Shown here: positions 1 through 8,285 of the stretch, piece after piece
Layout of the letters: every line of letters begins with the position of its first letter
How positions within the stretch are numbered: position 1 is the stretch's first letter
From: CAIZQW01 sp037133395
Lineage (GTDB): Bacteria > Verrucomicrobiota > Kiritimatiellia > RFP12 > UBA1067
Direction: 5' to 3'
Assembly (NCBI GenBank): GCA_037133395.1
Contig: JBAXOG010000002.1
Coordinates: 1 to 64,000 of the forward strand
Length of the DNA stretch: 64,000 nt
The notes under the pieces: model-generated
The model's input: only the letters and a program-made list of their open reading frames with translations
Told to the model about the DNA's origin: nothing
Databases searched by the model: none
Made by a program: the position numbers and the translations under genes

Positions 1-48
1 CTTCAACCAACATCAGGAAGGCTATATGATTTTTTCGACAAACCGTGA

Positions 49-82
49 AGAGCCATAAAAATGGTCATTTTGTGAGGGCTCT
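49..82. terminator. Hairpin before the AraC gene
   Basis: The arms AGAGCC (49-54) and GGCTCT (77-82) pair, and the loop contains a second perfect pairing, AAAATG against CATTTT. Only a short, weak T-rich tail (ATTTCT) follows. It could end a gene lying left of the window or form a leader structure for the AraC gene. Bases 1-134 hold nothing else I can support. Confidence 0.3.
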
Positions 83-134
83 ATTTCTGGATATCTCTTT
101 TCCTCCATGTCGATCTTGTGCTATCTTACTCTGA

Positions 135-1046
135 ATGGTCAAAGACATCACTTATGCTGAGCTCTCAAATAACAGGGTGTTTGACGCCCTGGATGCGGCG
201 CGCATCTGGGATCTCAAGCAACACGGCTGGCGCGTGCATGCCACGGGCGGTAGTCAACATGTGATCAACGACACCACCTACTGGTGGCACGGCGAGGAGC
301 GTGGCGGCAACCCAGCGCATCCGTTTGTCATCGTCCAGTTCACACTGTCAGGGTGGGGCACTTTCGAGCAGGACGGTATCTGCCATCGGATCGGTGCCGG
401 CAACGGATTTCTCGCAGTCGTACCTTCCGACCATATCTACTATCTTCCAGAAGCCTCGCCAGACTGGCGCTTTATCTGGCTCGACATCTGGCACCCTTAC
501 GCCGTCGCGCGCCTGACCGCTCTCCGCGATCAGATCGGCCCCATCCTCACCATCGCGCCCGAGTCTCCGGCAATGCAGCGCATGATTGACATCCTGGAGC
601 GGCTGGCGTTCGGGAAGTATCCCGATGACTACGTGCTGGAAGAAGAGGTGCTGGGGTTCGTCGTCTCGCTGGAACGTCAGATGATGCAGCATCGCTATCC
701 TACTACTGAACGTGATGTACGGCTGCAAGAAGTCCATGACCTGACGCTGGCCAGGCTCACCGACCCGCCATCTGTCGAAGAGCTGGCTCGCCATTACCGG
801 CAGAGCCGCACCCAATTCAGCCATCTGTTCAAACGTGCGACAGGCCTCGCGCCTGCGGAGTTTGTTAACTCGATCCGTCTGGCTGCGGCCGCAAGCCTCC
901 TCGAAAGCGGATCGGAGAAGTTGGAGGTCATCGCGCGAGCCACAGGATATCGCTCGGCCACCCAGTTCTGCAAAGCCTTCCGCAAGATCTATGCGCTCAC
1001 GCCAGGGGCCTACCGCGCCTATTACGGACGCGACAAGATTACGTGA
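135..1046 (+). CDS. AraC-family transcriptional regulator
   Basis: 303 residues. The N-terminal half (about residues 30-170) looks like the cupin-type AraC ligand-binding domain: it has a QFTLSGWGTFEQDG strand pattern and the sequence VVPSDHIYYLPE. The C-terminal 100 residues are a double helix-turn-helix of the AraC/XylS type. The first helix pair lies around SVEELARHYRQSRTQFSHLFK, and the second ends in the family signature GYRSATQFCKAFRKIYALTPGAYR. Proteins of this build usually sense a sugar and activate a nearby transport or glycoside-degradation gene. Here the next gene is cstA, but no shared operon or binding site is visible, so its target is unknown. The ATG at 135 gives a full-length family member. 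Confidence 0.9.
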   Translation: MVKDITYAELSNNRVFDALDAARIWDLKQHGWRVHATGGSQHVINDTTYWWHGEERGGNPAHPFVIVQFTLSGWGTFEQDGICHRIGAGNGFLAVVPSDHIYYLPEASPDWRFIWLDIWHPYAVARLTALRDQIGPILTIAPESPAMQRMIDILERLAFGKYPDDYVLEEEVLGFVVSLERQMMQHRYPTTERDVRLQEVHDLTLARLTDPPSVEELARHYRQSRTQFSHLFKRATGLAPAEFVNSIRLAAAASLLESGSEKLEVIARATGYRSATQFCKAFRKIYALTPGAYRAYYGRDKIT

Positions 1047-1080
1047 GGGCGTCATCGTTCTCGTAAAAGAAAGTTGCGGC

Positions 1081-1110
1081 TTGAAAGTCTGGACCCCAAA
1101 CGAGTATAAT
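1081..1110 (+). promoter_or_regulatory. Candidate sigma-70 promoter of cstA
   Basis: TTGAAA (1081-1086) and TATAAT (1105-1110) are separated by 18 bp, and transcription would start about 50 bp before the cstA start codon. It matches the vegetative consensus at 11 of 12 positions. No transcript data, so this is a pattern match only. Confidence 0.6.
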
Positions 1111-1171
1111 CCAGCCCATGTTGACGAATATGCATAACCGTTTAAATGCAGATGAAAATTAGGGATTAATA

Positions 1172-2986
1172 ATGAATTCAGTATTTTTAGTCATTGTTGC
1201 TGCCTTGGTGCTTGTTCTCGCTTACCGCTTTTTGGGGGCCTTCATGGCCGCAAAAGTTTTGGCGCTCGATCCGAAGCGCCGAGTGCCGTCTGAAACGCAT
1301 CAGGATGGTCGCGACTATATGCCGACGAACAAATGGGTTTTGATGGGACACCATTTCGCGGCGATTGCTGGTGCGGGTCCGCTGATCGGACCTGTGCTGG
1401 CCGCACAGTTTGGCTGGCTTCCCGGGGCGCTCTGGATCCTGATTGGCGCGGTGTTGGCAGGGGCGGTGCACGACTCGGTTGTCTTGTTGGCCTCCGTGCG
1501 CCACCAGGGACATTCGATTGCGGAGATTGCCCGTGAGATCATCGGTCCGCGCATGGGGATGGTCACGTCCGTCGCCATCCTGCTCATCCTGATCATCGCC
1601 ATGGCAGGGCTCGGCATTCCAGTCGTCAACGCGCTGAAGGAGTCGCCCTGGGGAACCTTCACCGTCGGCTTCACGATTCCGGTCGCCATTTTTATTGGTC
1701 TCTACCTAAAATTCATCCGTCCCGGGAAGATCGTCGAGGCCACGATAATCGGCATGACCCTGATTCTGCTGGGTGTCGCCGCAGGTCCTTATGTGAAAGA
1801 GATGCCGTGGGCGCACTACCTTTCCTTGAATGAGAAGACGATGTCGGTAACGCTGGCCGCTTATGGCTTTCTGGCAGCGGCACTACCGGTATGGCTCCTG
1901 CTGCTGCCGCGTGATTATCTGAGTACCTACATGAAGCTCGGAGTCATCTTTGCCTTGGCCATCGGCATCCTCATTGTGCATCCAGAAATCAAGATGCCCG
2001 CGCTGACAAAATTCACGGCTGGTGGCGGGCCTGTGATTCCCGGCAAGTTATTCCCCTTCCTTTTCGTCACGATTGCCTGTGGCGCGCTTTCCGGATTCCA
2101 CGCCCTGATCAGTTCTGGCACGACGCCAAAATTGATCAGCAACGAGCGTGACATCCTGCCGATCGGCTATGGCGCAATGCTGTTGGAGGCCTTTGTCGCG
2201 ATCATGGCGCTGGTGGCCGCAATCGTGCTGCCCATGCCCGATTATTTTGCGATCAACGCTAAACCCGAGGCCTTCGCGGCCCTCGGCATGGTACCAGAGC
2301 AGCTCTCCGAACTCTCGAAGCTCGCAGGGGAGAATCTTGCTGGACGTCCCGGTGGTGCCGTGACGCTGGCGGCGGGCATGACCTGGATCTTCCACAAAAT
2401 CCCGCTGCTCGACCGGCTGATGGGGTTCTGGTACCACTTCTGCATCATGTTCGAAGCGCTGTTCATTCTCACCACAATCGACGCCGGCACGCGTGTCGGT
2501 CGGTATCTGCTTCAGGATTTTGCGGGGCACCTGTGGAAGCCGCTCGGCGACAAATCCCGCTGGGTGAATATTGTGGTTTTCTCCGCGCTACTTTCCGGTG
2601 CTTGGGGCTGGTTGCTTTATACGGGTGATGTGAAGACAATCTGGCCGCTGTTCGGTGTCGCCAACCAAATGCTGGCCATTATTGCCTTTGGCATCGGCAC
2701 GGCATTCCTCATCCGCATTGGCAAGGCGAAGTATATTTTGGTTACGCTACTCCCCATGGCATTCGTGCTGACGATCACGCTGACGGCGGCCGTGCTCAAC
2801 ATCACCGATAACTTTCTGCCGAAAAAAAATTATTTGCTCGTCGTAATCTCTGTGCTACTGATCCTGCTGGTAGCCACCGTCACCGTCGAGAGCATCGTCG
2901 CTTGGTTCCGGCTGCTGCGGAATCCGCAAACCCCTGAAACCGCGCCCGCGTCGGATGTGATCCCTTCTATGAATGTTCCAGACTAA
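1172..2986 (+). CDS. cstA: CstA-family carbon starvation / peptide (pyruvate) permease
   Basis: 604 residues, an integral inner-membrane protein with well over ten hydrophobic segments. It carries typical CstA family sequences: the N-terminal DYMPTNKWVLMGHHFAAIAGAGPLIGPV block, the loop GALSGFHALISSGTTPKLI and the later FWYHFCIMFEALFILTTIDAGTRVGRYLLQD block. CstA/BtsT proteins take up peptides or pyruvate, especially under carbon limitation. The length is close to that of the shorter CstA homologues (E. coli CstA is about 700). It stands alone after a good promoter and a weak AGGG ribosome site. The substrate cannot be told from sequence. Confidence 0.93.
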   Translation: MNSVFLVIVAALVLVLAYRFLGAFMAAKVLALDPKRRVPSETHQDGRDYMPTNKWVLMGHHFAAIAGAGPLIGPVLAAQFGWLPGALWILIGAVLAGAVHDSVVLLASVRHQGHSIAEIAREIIGPRMGMVTSVAILLILIIAMAGLGIPVVNALKESPWGTFTVGFTIPVAIFIGLYLKFIRPGKIVEATIIGMTLILLGVAAGPYVKEMPWAHYLSLNEKTMSVTLAAYGFLAAALPVWLLLLPRDYLSTYMKLGVIFALAIGILIVHPEIKMPALTKFTAGGGPVIPGKLFPFLFVTIACGALSGFHALISSGTTPKLISNERDILPIGYGAMLLEAFVAIMALVAAIVLPMPDYFAINAKPEAFAALGMVPEQLSELSKLAGENLAGRPGGAVTLAAGMTWIFHKIPLLDRLMGFWYHFCIMFEALFILTTIDAGTRVGRYLLQDFAGHLWKPLGDKSRWVNIVVFSALLSGAWGWLLYTGDVKTIWPLFGVANQMLAIIAFGIGTAFLIRIGKAKYILVTLLPMAFVLTITLTAAVLNITDNFLPKKNYLLVVISVLLILLVATVTVESIVAWFRLLRNPQTPETAPASDVIPSMNVPD

Positions 2987-3018
2987 TTCGCGCCTGCCCG
3001 TGAACAGATATACAAGAG

Positions 3019-3263
3019 GGTGTAATTCATTTTAGTGGAAATGAATCACACCAAGTAGGAAGGGAGGAGGGAGGAGGGAGGAGTAAAATTTCAGAAAGAA
3101 CACCCTTTTAAACAAGTCTTGAAAGTATGTCTTCATCCAAGAGACAATAGTGAATAGCGGAGAACTGTTCTCTAATGCATTTCAAATCAAGGTGTTACAA
3201 CTCCTCCATCCTACCTCCTCCCTCCTACCTCGGGTGTTGATTCAACAAAGTTGAATCACACCC
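3019..3263. repeat. MITE-like nested inverted-repeat element
   Basis: The gap between cstA and the next gene is bounded by two hairpins. The left one (3019-3052) pairs GGTGTAATTCATTT with AAATGAATCACACC. The right one (3232-3263) pairs GGGTGTTGATTCAAC with GTTGAATCACACCC around an AAA loop, with one bulge. Just inside them lie complementary purine/pyrimidine tracts made of 7-bp units: GGGAGGA units at about 3059-3083 and TCCTCCC/TCCTACC units at about 3201-3231. The two ends are therefore imperfect inverted copies of each other over roughly 65 bp, around an A/T-rich core with no ORF. The layout resembles a non-autonomous miniature element; the left hairpin may also end cstA transcripts. Confidence 0.55.
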
Positions 3264-3314
3264 CAGCGTTTGGGACTTGAAAGCACAAGGGAACCTGCGT
3301 ATACTTCCACACTT

Positions 3315-3548
3315 ATGACTGACTCAATACTTGAATATGGCGAACAGCCTATCGCGCAAATCATGCGCGACGCCGGCATCAAAGCGAATGACCTTGTCAA
3401 CGCATCGAAGGTACCCATGACGCACAAGATGGTCGCGCGCGCCTGCAAGGGACGCAAGTTGACCTCGAATACAAAAAACATCGTGTTAGTCGCGCTCCAG
3501 CACGTCACTGGAAAGACCTATTCGTTCGCCGACTTGTTTACGTACTAA
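3315..3548 (+). CDS. Small HTH-like protein of unknown function
   Basis: 77 residues from the ATG at 3315. An upstream in-frame start at 3270 would run into the repeat element and add non-conserved residues. The sequence is basic and mostly helical. Its middle (DLVNASKVPMTHKMVARACKG) reads like an XRE-type helix-turn-helix with a basic recognition helix, and it ends in SFADLFTY. I recall similar short proteins from Verrucomicrobia-type genomes but cannot name a family. It ends 6 bp before lnt, so the two are probably co-transcribed. The function is unknown; DNA binding is inferred only from the helix pattern. Confidence 0.65.
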   Translation: MTDSILEYGEQPIAQIMRDAGIKANDLVNASKVPMTHKMVARACKGRKLTSNTKNIVLVALQHVTGKTYSFADLFTY

Positions 3549-3554
3549 ACCGTT

Positions 3555-5231
3555 ATGTTCATTCTTAAATCCGTCGCTGCGGTGATGAGCGCTTTTCTGT
3601 TGTGGTCCGCATTCCCGCCCTTCTCGCAATCGGCAAGCGCATGGCTTGCATGGATTCCGCTGATGTTGATCATCCGCAACAGCTCGCCTAAACACGCCTT
3701 CGGATGGGCATGGCTTTCAGGCGTCTTTTTTTGGTGCGCCACGCTCAGCTGGTTTCCGGCGATCATCAAGAATGGCGGACCTTGGATACTGGTCGTGCTC
3801 GGACAGGTTGCACTGGCCGCTTGGTGCGCACTGTTCTTTGGTGCCTTTGCCTGTGCGTCTGCTCGCGTCTGGGTATGGGCCGGCACAGGTGGCAGCATGA
3901 AGCGCATCCTTGCCGTGACATTAATGGATCCGCTGCTCTGGGCAGGCACAGAATATCTGCGCGGCAAACTCCTGACTGGTTTTGCATGGAACTTTCTCGG
4001 CGTTAGCCAGGTCAACAACCCACCCGTTATCCAAATCGCTTCCGTACTGGGGGTGTATGGCGTATCCGCGCTCATCATCCTCTTCAATGGAGCCATCACG
4101 AGTGTTGTCTTGCGGACTGCGGAACCTTTTCTTGCACGACTCAAACGACAACCCTTTCAGGCCCCCAATTTTCAGGAACGTATTCTGCATTTTATCGAAA
4201 GCCTTCTTCCCTCTGCCTGCGTTTTAATCTGCTGGGGCTGGGGATTCAATCGTATCAATCAGTGGATTGCAACAGAGCAGACGCATCCCTTATGGCGTAT
4301 CGCCATCATCCAGCCCAACATCCCCTGTTACTTCACCAACAACAAGGAGCTGATCCAGCAACAACGCAAGATTTTCAACGAACAGAACCAAATGGTGAAA
4401 CTGGCGAGTCCAGACTTGACCGTCTGGTCCGAAACCTCAGTGCCATACCTGATGCCAGAGAACCCCTCTGCACTCGCCTTCGTCAAGCGTGGAACCGCCA
4501 ATACAGGCTCGCCCATATTGACTGGCGTCATGGAAGCGGAGAAGACGGCAGTCTCGCGTAGCGCACCTGAAGGGGTTTACTATTATAACGCGGCTTGGCT
4601 TTTTGATCGCGACGGGAAACCAATCAGCACGTACCGCAAGCAACATCTCGTGCCCTTTGGCGAATTCATTCCGTTAGACAAGACCTTCCCCATTCTCCAA
4701 AAGCTCGCCCCTACAGGGATCTCGTGTATGCCCGGAAAGGCTCCATCGGTCATGGAGTTGACACGCGCCAATGGAGATACCTTACACATCGGCTCGTTGA
4801 TCTGCTTTGAGGATACGATTCCTGACCTGAGCCGCCATGCGGTGCGTGCAGGCGCACGGATCCTTGCACTAGTAACCAATGATGCCTGGTTCAACGGCTC
4901 GATTGAACCGGTGCAGCATCTAAACCAGGCCATCTTCCGCGCCATCGAAAATGGCGTACCCATGGTGCGTTGCGCGAACTCAGGCGTCTCCGCAACAGTC
5001 GACCCTGTCGGCCGGACCAGTGCGTTAACATCTAATAAACAAAAGGCTGATTTTCACGGTTTTTTGATTCGTCCCGTGTACGTCCCAACCACTCCGTTGC
5101 CTTCCCTCTATACAGTCTGGGGTGATTTTCTGCTAGCTATACCGGGCATGATACTGGCCCTGGTTATCTTGCTGGCAACTTGGTTTCAGGGTTCAGGATT
5201 CAGGACTCCGTTATTCACTACAAAAAAATAA
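3555..5231 (+). CDS. lnt: Apolipoprotein N-acyltransferase
   Basis: 558 residues. The N-terminal ~240 residues form six or seven transmembrane helices, followed by a nitrilase-type periplasmic catalytic domain and one C-terminal helix. The Glu-Lys-Cys catalytic triad is visible: Glu in VWSETSVPYL, Lys in YRKQHLVPFGEFIP, and Cys in SLICFEDTIPD. The enzyme adds the third acyl chain to diacylglyceryl-cysteine lipoproteins in the inner membrane, which implies a diderm envelope. The stretch of about 60 residues with many charges between the membrane part and the nitrilase domain is slightly longer than in E. coli. Sits 6 bp after the small HTH-like gene. Confidence 0.93.
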   Translation: MFILKSVAAVMSAFLLWSAFPPFSQSASAWLAWIPLMLIIRNSSPKHAFGWAWLSGVFFWCATLSWFPAIIKNGGPWILVVLGQVALAAWCALFFGAFACASARVWVWAGTGGSMKRILAVTLMDPLLWAGTEYLRGKLLTGFAWNFLGVSQVNNPPVIQIASVLGVYGVSALIILFNGAITSVVLRTAEPFLARLKRQPFQAPNFQERILHFIESLLPSACVLICWGWGFNRINQWIATEQTHPLWRIAIIQPNIPCYFTNNKELIQQQRKIFNEQNQMVKLASPDLTVWSETSVPYLMPENPSALAFVKRGTANTGSPILTGVMEAEKTAVSRSAPEGVYYYNAAWLFDRDGKPISTYRKQHLVPFGEFIPLDKTFPILQKLAPTGISCMPGKAPSVMELTRANGDTLHIGSLICFEDTIPDLSRHAVRAGARILALVTNDAWFNGSIEPVQHLNQAIFRAIENGVPMVRCANSGVSATVDPVGRTSALTSNKQKADFHGFLIRPVYVPTTPLPSLYTVWGDFLLAIPGMILALVILLATWFQGSGFRTPLFTTKK

Positions 5232-5265
5232 AAGGCGAAAATATCGCAAAACTGGAAAAACGCGG

Positions 5266-5294
5266 TTGAAATGCTCAAGGCAGTTTGCTAAAGT
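5266..5294 (+). promoter_or_regulatory. Weak candidate promoter for the small basic protein
   Basis: TTGAAA (5266-5271) lies 17 bp before TAAAGT (5289-5294), about 50 bp upstream of the start at 5347. The -10 match is only partial (TATAC occurs 5 bp further on). Confidence 0.35.
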
Positions 5295-5346
5295 ATACAA
5301 CTTCATGCCCGACATAAGGTGGCGCGGGCGGTAAGAGGAGAATATC

Positions 5347-5502
5347 ATGAGTCAGCATAGCAGTTTAAAGGGTTCGGGCAAGATTACAGCAAAGCGGAAT
5401 GTGTTGAAGCGTTTTGAACGCGTCAACCTGTTGAAGAAACGCGGCCAATGGAAAGACGGCGATCGCGGTCTGGGTCTGCGCAAGACAAAGCCCGACGTAT
5501 AG
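5347..5502 (+). CDS. PVC-type small basic protein
   Basis: 51 residues: MSQHSSLKGSGKITAKRNVL begins the protein and RGLGLRKTKPDV ends it. It is very basic (15 Lys/Arg) with no hydrophobic segment. The central KRFERVNLLKKRGQWKDGD block and the length match the 'small basic protein' family known from Verrucomicrobia, Chlamydiae and Planctomycetes (TIGR04137, as I remember it), proposed as a signature of the PVC superphylum. A strong GAGGAG ribosome site sits 6 bp before the ATG. The gene is a single unit, followed by two hairpins. The cellular role is not established; nucleic-acid or ribosome contact is plausible from its charge. Confidence 0.85.
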   Translation: MSQHSSLKGSGKITAKRNVLKRFERVNLLKKRGQWKDGDRGLGLRKTKPDV

Positions 5503-5509
5503 GCCAAGT

Positions 5510-5559
5510 TGTCTTAAAGACGTCGATGGGACACATCAGCGACCATCCTGTTTAAGACA
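5510..5559 (+). other. Stem-loop after the small basic protein gene
   Basis: TGTCTTAAA (5510-5518) pairs with TTTAAGACA (5551-5559). A second pairing, GATGG (5525-5529) with CCATC (5543-5547), lies inside. It starts 8 bp after the stop codon and could stabilise the short mRNA. Confidence 0.5.
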
Positions 5560-5564
5560 CAAAA

Positions 5565-5606
5565 AACTCGTCCGCCCTACAAGGGATGGACGAGTTATTT
5601 TTTTTT
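5565..5606. terminator. Bidirectional intrinsic terminator
   Basis: AACTCGTCC (5565-5573) pairs perfectly with GGACGAGTT (5588-5596). A run of T follows on the plus strand (to 5606) and a run of A precedes it (5561-5566), so it can end transcripts from both converging genes: the small basic protein and the FMN-binding gene. Confidence 0.85.
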
Positions 5607-5613
5607 CGATGCG

Positions 5614-6141
5614 TTACGACGAAAGCTGTTTACGCTTACTTATCGCATCCCGGATGCAATCGAGTGCGGCCCTCGATGAAATGGTGGCCGCGGTCACGGC
5701 ATCCACCTCTCCGCCGTCCTTCTTAACCTTCCACGAACCATCGAGTAAGCGACCTTTAAGCGGATTTTTAAATGCGTTTGAGGCGATCTTTGTTCCAAGG
5801 CCAGGAGTTTCCGATGCGCTAATGACTTCGTAATTGACAAGCTTTCCGTCTGCGCTCATGCCGACCATCAGCACGACATCTCCAGCATAACCATTCTTGG
5901 AACGACCCTCCGTCGCCACCGCGACAATTTTTCCATCTTGCTTCGCAACAAAGAACGTATTGCCGCCTTGCTCCACCTTTTCAGGCTTCGGCAAGCCCGC
6001 AGGCATGACACTCGCAGCCGCAGCTCTTATACGCTCCTCAAGCGCCGCAGAAATAGGAACCTCGGTCAACTTGAATACTGCGGCTAGCAATGCTGAACTG
6101 ACTGCACAAATGACCGTCAATACAAAAACAAGCCTGACCAT
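5614..6141 (-). CDS. RnfG/NqrC-like FMN-binding domain protein
   Basis: 175 residues. One N-terminal membrane helix (residues 1-25) is followed by an extracytoplasmic FMN-binding domain. Family features are the SETPGLGTKI loop and, near the C-terminus, DAVTAATISS. The latter corresponds to the flavinylation motif (S/T)GAT(S/T) where ApbE attaches FMN to Thr; here the Gly is replaced by Ala. The ATG at 6141 has a GAGG site; a TTG 12 bp upstream is less likely. No other rnf or nqr genes are near, so this is an orphan domain protein, perhaps working with the DUF2271/PepSY module 4 kb away (inference). The DUF1080 gene lies directly upstream on the same strand. Confidence 0.8.
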   Translation of the reverse strand: MVRLVFVLTVICAVSSALLAAVFKLTEVPISAALEERIRAAAASVMPAGLPKPEKVEQGGNTFFVAKQDGKIVAVATEGRSKNGYAGDVVLMVGMSADGKLVNYEVISASETPGLGTKIASNAFKNPLKGRLLDGSWKVKKDGGEVDAVTAATISSRAALDCIRDAISKRKQLSS

Positions 6142-6158
6142 AGTGAACCTCAACCAGG

Positions 6159-6854
6159 TTACTTCAACACCTTGATCTTGATATTGCGATAGGAGACATT
6201 ATCCACGTGATCCTGTAACAGGATGTGTCCGCTCTCAGCCTCACCCCAATTCGGGATCTTGCTAAACTTACTCTGCGAGACAGCTGCACGGAATTCCGGG
6301 CTGCCTCGTTCGAACGACAGAACCTTTTCACCATTCAGCCAATGTTCGACGCTTCTTCCCTTGCAGACCAGCATGGCGCTGTTCCAGCTACCCAATGGAT
6401 TCAACTTGGCATTCGGAGCAGGAAATACATCATAGAGTGAAGCTACTTTACGCGATCCATTCTTTCCCTTTTCAGCATCAGGATGAGCAGGGTCCAAGAC
6501 TTGAAACTCAGGAGCCGTACCCCCATTCAACTTTGGATTATAAAAATACTTGATGCCACTGTTGGCGGCCTTCGTCAACCTGAACTCCGCCTTCAATACA
6601 AAATTCGAATAGACTTGCTCGGTGATAATATCTCCGCCGCCGCCTTTGAGAAGGACCGATAAGACACCATCCTTCATTTCCCAGCCTTTTACAGGAAACG
6701 TCTCGGATTTAGCGCTCTTCCATCCCTTTGAGGTTGATCCATCCCAAAGCATTTGAAATCCGTCTACCTTTTCTGCATCCGTCAACTGATTTTCAGTGGC
6801 GTGAACAGCGACCATTAAACAAGACAAACTAAACATTAAAACAAGCTTTTTCAT
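6159..6854 (-). CDS. Secreted DUF1080 (3-keto-disaccharide hydrolase-type) protein
   Basis: 231 residues from the ATG at 6854, which has a good GGGAGAAA site; a longer reading from 6935 would enter plsX. Residues 1-19 (MKKLVLMFSLSCLMVAVHA) are a signal peptide. The body is a concanavalin-like DUF1080 domain: FQMLWDGSTSKGWKSAK near the start, then NFVLKAEFRLTKAANSGIKYFY, SWNSAMLVCKGRSVEHWLNGEKVLSFERGSPEF and the terminal HILLQDHVDNVSYRNIKI block. All of these are typical of the family, which includes hydrolases of 3-keto-glycosides. It is periplasmic or surface-exposed and probably handles carbohydrates. It lies between plsX and the FMN-binding gene without an obvious functional link. Confidence 0.88.
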   Translation of the reverse strand: MKKLVLMFSLSCLMVAVHATENQLTDAEKVDGFQMLWDGSTSKGWKSAKSETFPVKGWEMKDGVLSVLLKGGGGDIITEQVYSNFVLKAEFRLTKAANSGIKYFYNPKLNGGTAPEFQVLDPAHPDAEKGKNGSRKVASLYDVFPAPNAKLNPLGSWNSAMLVCKGRSVEHWLNGEKVLSFERGSPEFRAAVSQSKFSKIPNWGEAESGHILLQDHVDNVSYRNIKIKVLK

Positions 6855-6891
6855 GTGTATTTCTCCCAAAAGGGTTGTGAAAAAAAGAGCC

Positions 6892-7929
6892 TTACGTCGT
6901 TGAGTGCTCAGCCTTCGTGACTTCCATGGCGGCAATGCCGGAAGCGATTTCAGTAGTCAAATTATTTGCAGCGGCCGCCGCTGCTGCGACAAGCGCATGA
7001 TAGACGGCTCTATACGATGACGAACCATGCGAAATGATTACGGCACCCGGGACACCCAACAAGGGCGCGCCCCCGTAAATTTCGGGATCCATGTGACGCT
7101 TGACACTTTGCAATGCACCGCGCAACAGTAATGCGCCGAACATGCGGACGGGATCCATGACAAATTCCTTTTTCATCAGGAACCCAAGTGCATGCGCCAC
7201 ACTTTCGGCTGTCTTAAGGACTACGTTACCCACGAATCCGTCACACACAGCCACATCGGTCTCACCCAAAAACAAGTCATGGCCTTCAATATTGCCACGG
7301 AACTTAAAATTCTGTTTTTGAAACAAGGGGAATGCCTTCTTCGTCACTTCATTCCCTTTTCCGTCCTCCGTGCCAATGCTCAGCAATCCAACAACTGGAT
7401 CGACTTGTTTCAAAACTGCCTTCGAGTAAGCTACGCCCATCACCGCAAATTGAGCCAGCCAATCCTCAGAGCAATCCATGTTCGCACCGGCATCCAGCAA
7501 GAGTGTCGGACGATCCCGCCGCCGGGTCGGAAGCGCGGCTGCAATCGCAGGTCGTATCACACCTGGGATACGACCCAGCGCAAAGACTGCGGCTGCGGAC
7601 ACGGCTCCCGAGTTACCTGCAGAGACCATTGCATCGGCCTCTTTTTTCTTAATCAAATCCATGCAGACATTGATCGAACACAGCTTCTTCCTCCGCACCG
7701 CAGAGGCCGGGGACTCATCCATGTTGATATTTTCAGGCGCGTGTATAATGTCGAGGCGAGCTAAATTCGCCCGGGGATATTTAGCAAGCTCAGCCCGTAT
7801 CGCTTTCTCATCGCCGACCAGCAAAATACGTGAAATTGTACCGTGGGGCTTTGAGGCTGCCTCAACAGCTCCATGCACAATCTCGCATGGCGCATGATCA
7901 CCGCCCATTGCATCCAAAGCAATCCGCAT
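6892..7929 (-). CDS. plsX: Phosphate acyltransferase PlsX
   Basis: 345 residues from the ATG at 7929 (GGGGGAG site 6 bp upstream). The N-terminus MRIALDAMGGDHAP is the PlsX hallmark. Further matches are DESPASAVRRKK, MVSAGNSGAVSAAA, LLDAGANMDCSEDWLAQFAVMG, VVGLLSIGTEDGKGNE and VCDGFVGNVVLKTAE. It makes acyl-phosphate from acyl-ACP for phospholipid synthesis in the cytoplasm. It is the last gene of the rsmD-coaD-yceD-rpmF-plsX cluster, the order seen in many bacteria, although about 100 bp separate it from rpmF. Confidence 0.96.
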   Translation of the reverse strand: MRIALDAMGGDHAPCEIVHGAVEAASKPHGTISRILLVGDEKAIRAELAKYPRANLARLDIIHAPENINMDESPASAVRRKKLCSINVCMDLIKKKEADAMVSAGNSGAVSAAAVFALGRIPGVIRPAIAAALPTRRRDRPTLLLDAGANMDCSEDWLAQFAVMGVAYSKAVLKQVDPVVGLLSIGTEDGKGNEVTKKAFPLFQKQNFKFRGNIEGHDLFLGETDVAVCDGFVGNVVLKTAESVAHALGFLMKKEFVMDPVRMFGALLLRGALQSVKRHMDPEIYGGAPLLGVPGAVIISHGSSSYRAVYHALVAAAAAAANNLTTEIASGIAAMEVTKAEHSTT

Positions 7930-8025
7930 GGTAACTCCCCCTATAAACACTCATAAAGAATTAAGAACACATCGGGTTCTTAATTCTTAACTCAAGCATA
8001 ACAATCGTATGATTTCGAAACTTAA

Positions 8026-8205
8026 TTAAGCCTCGATCGTCAGCACTTTACGTCCATTATACATGCCGCAGGACTTGCAAACACGGTGTGTCTGCTGGGA
8101 TGCGCCACAATTCGGGCATGCCTGCACTTGTGCCAGCTCAGCCTTGATGTGTCCCTTGCGCTGACGGATTCTCATTTTCGACTTTTTCCTCTTTGGTACG
8201 GCCAT
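8026..8205 (-). CDS. rpmF: 50S ribosomal protein L32
   Basis: 59 residues, starting MAVPKRKKSKMRIRQRKGHI. Two Cys pairs (CPNC at residues 30-33 and CKSC at 43-46) form the zinc ribbon, so this is the zinc-binding form of L32. An AAGGAG site lies just upstream of the ATG at 8205. Its place between yceD and plsX is the normal one. Confidence 0.96.
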   Translation of the reverse strand: MAVPKRKKSKMRIRQRKGHIKAELAQVQACPNCGASQQTHRVCKSCGMYNGRKVLTIEA

Positions 8206-8232
8206 TTCTCATTTCTCCTTGTTCTGCACTGC

Positions 8233-8251
8233 AACTGTGCCCTGCACAGTT
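8233..8251 (-). promoter_or_regulatory. Hairpin between yceD and rpmF
   Basis: AACTGTGC (8233-8240) and GCACAGTT (8244-8251) pair perfectly around a 3-base loop in the 80-bp gap between yceD and rpmF. It has no T-tract in the direction of transcription, so it is more likely an mRNA processing or attenuation structure than a full terminator. Confidence 0.4.
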
Positions 8252-8285
8252 AAAATCATCGTTCATTCTCTTACGGCAACCCAGA

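Noticed and set aside
5614..6141. Part of an Rnf or Nqr complex
   Set aside because: None of the other subunits is in the window, and the neighbours are a DUF1080 gene and a terminator.
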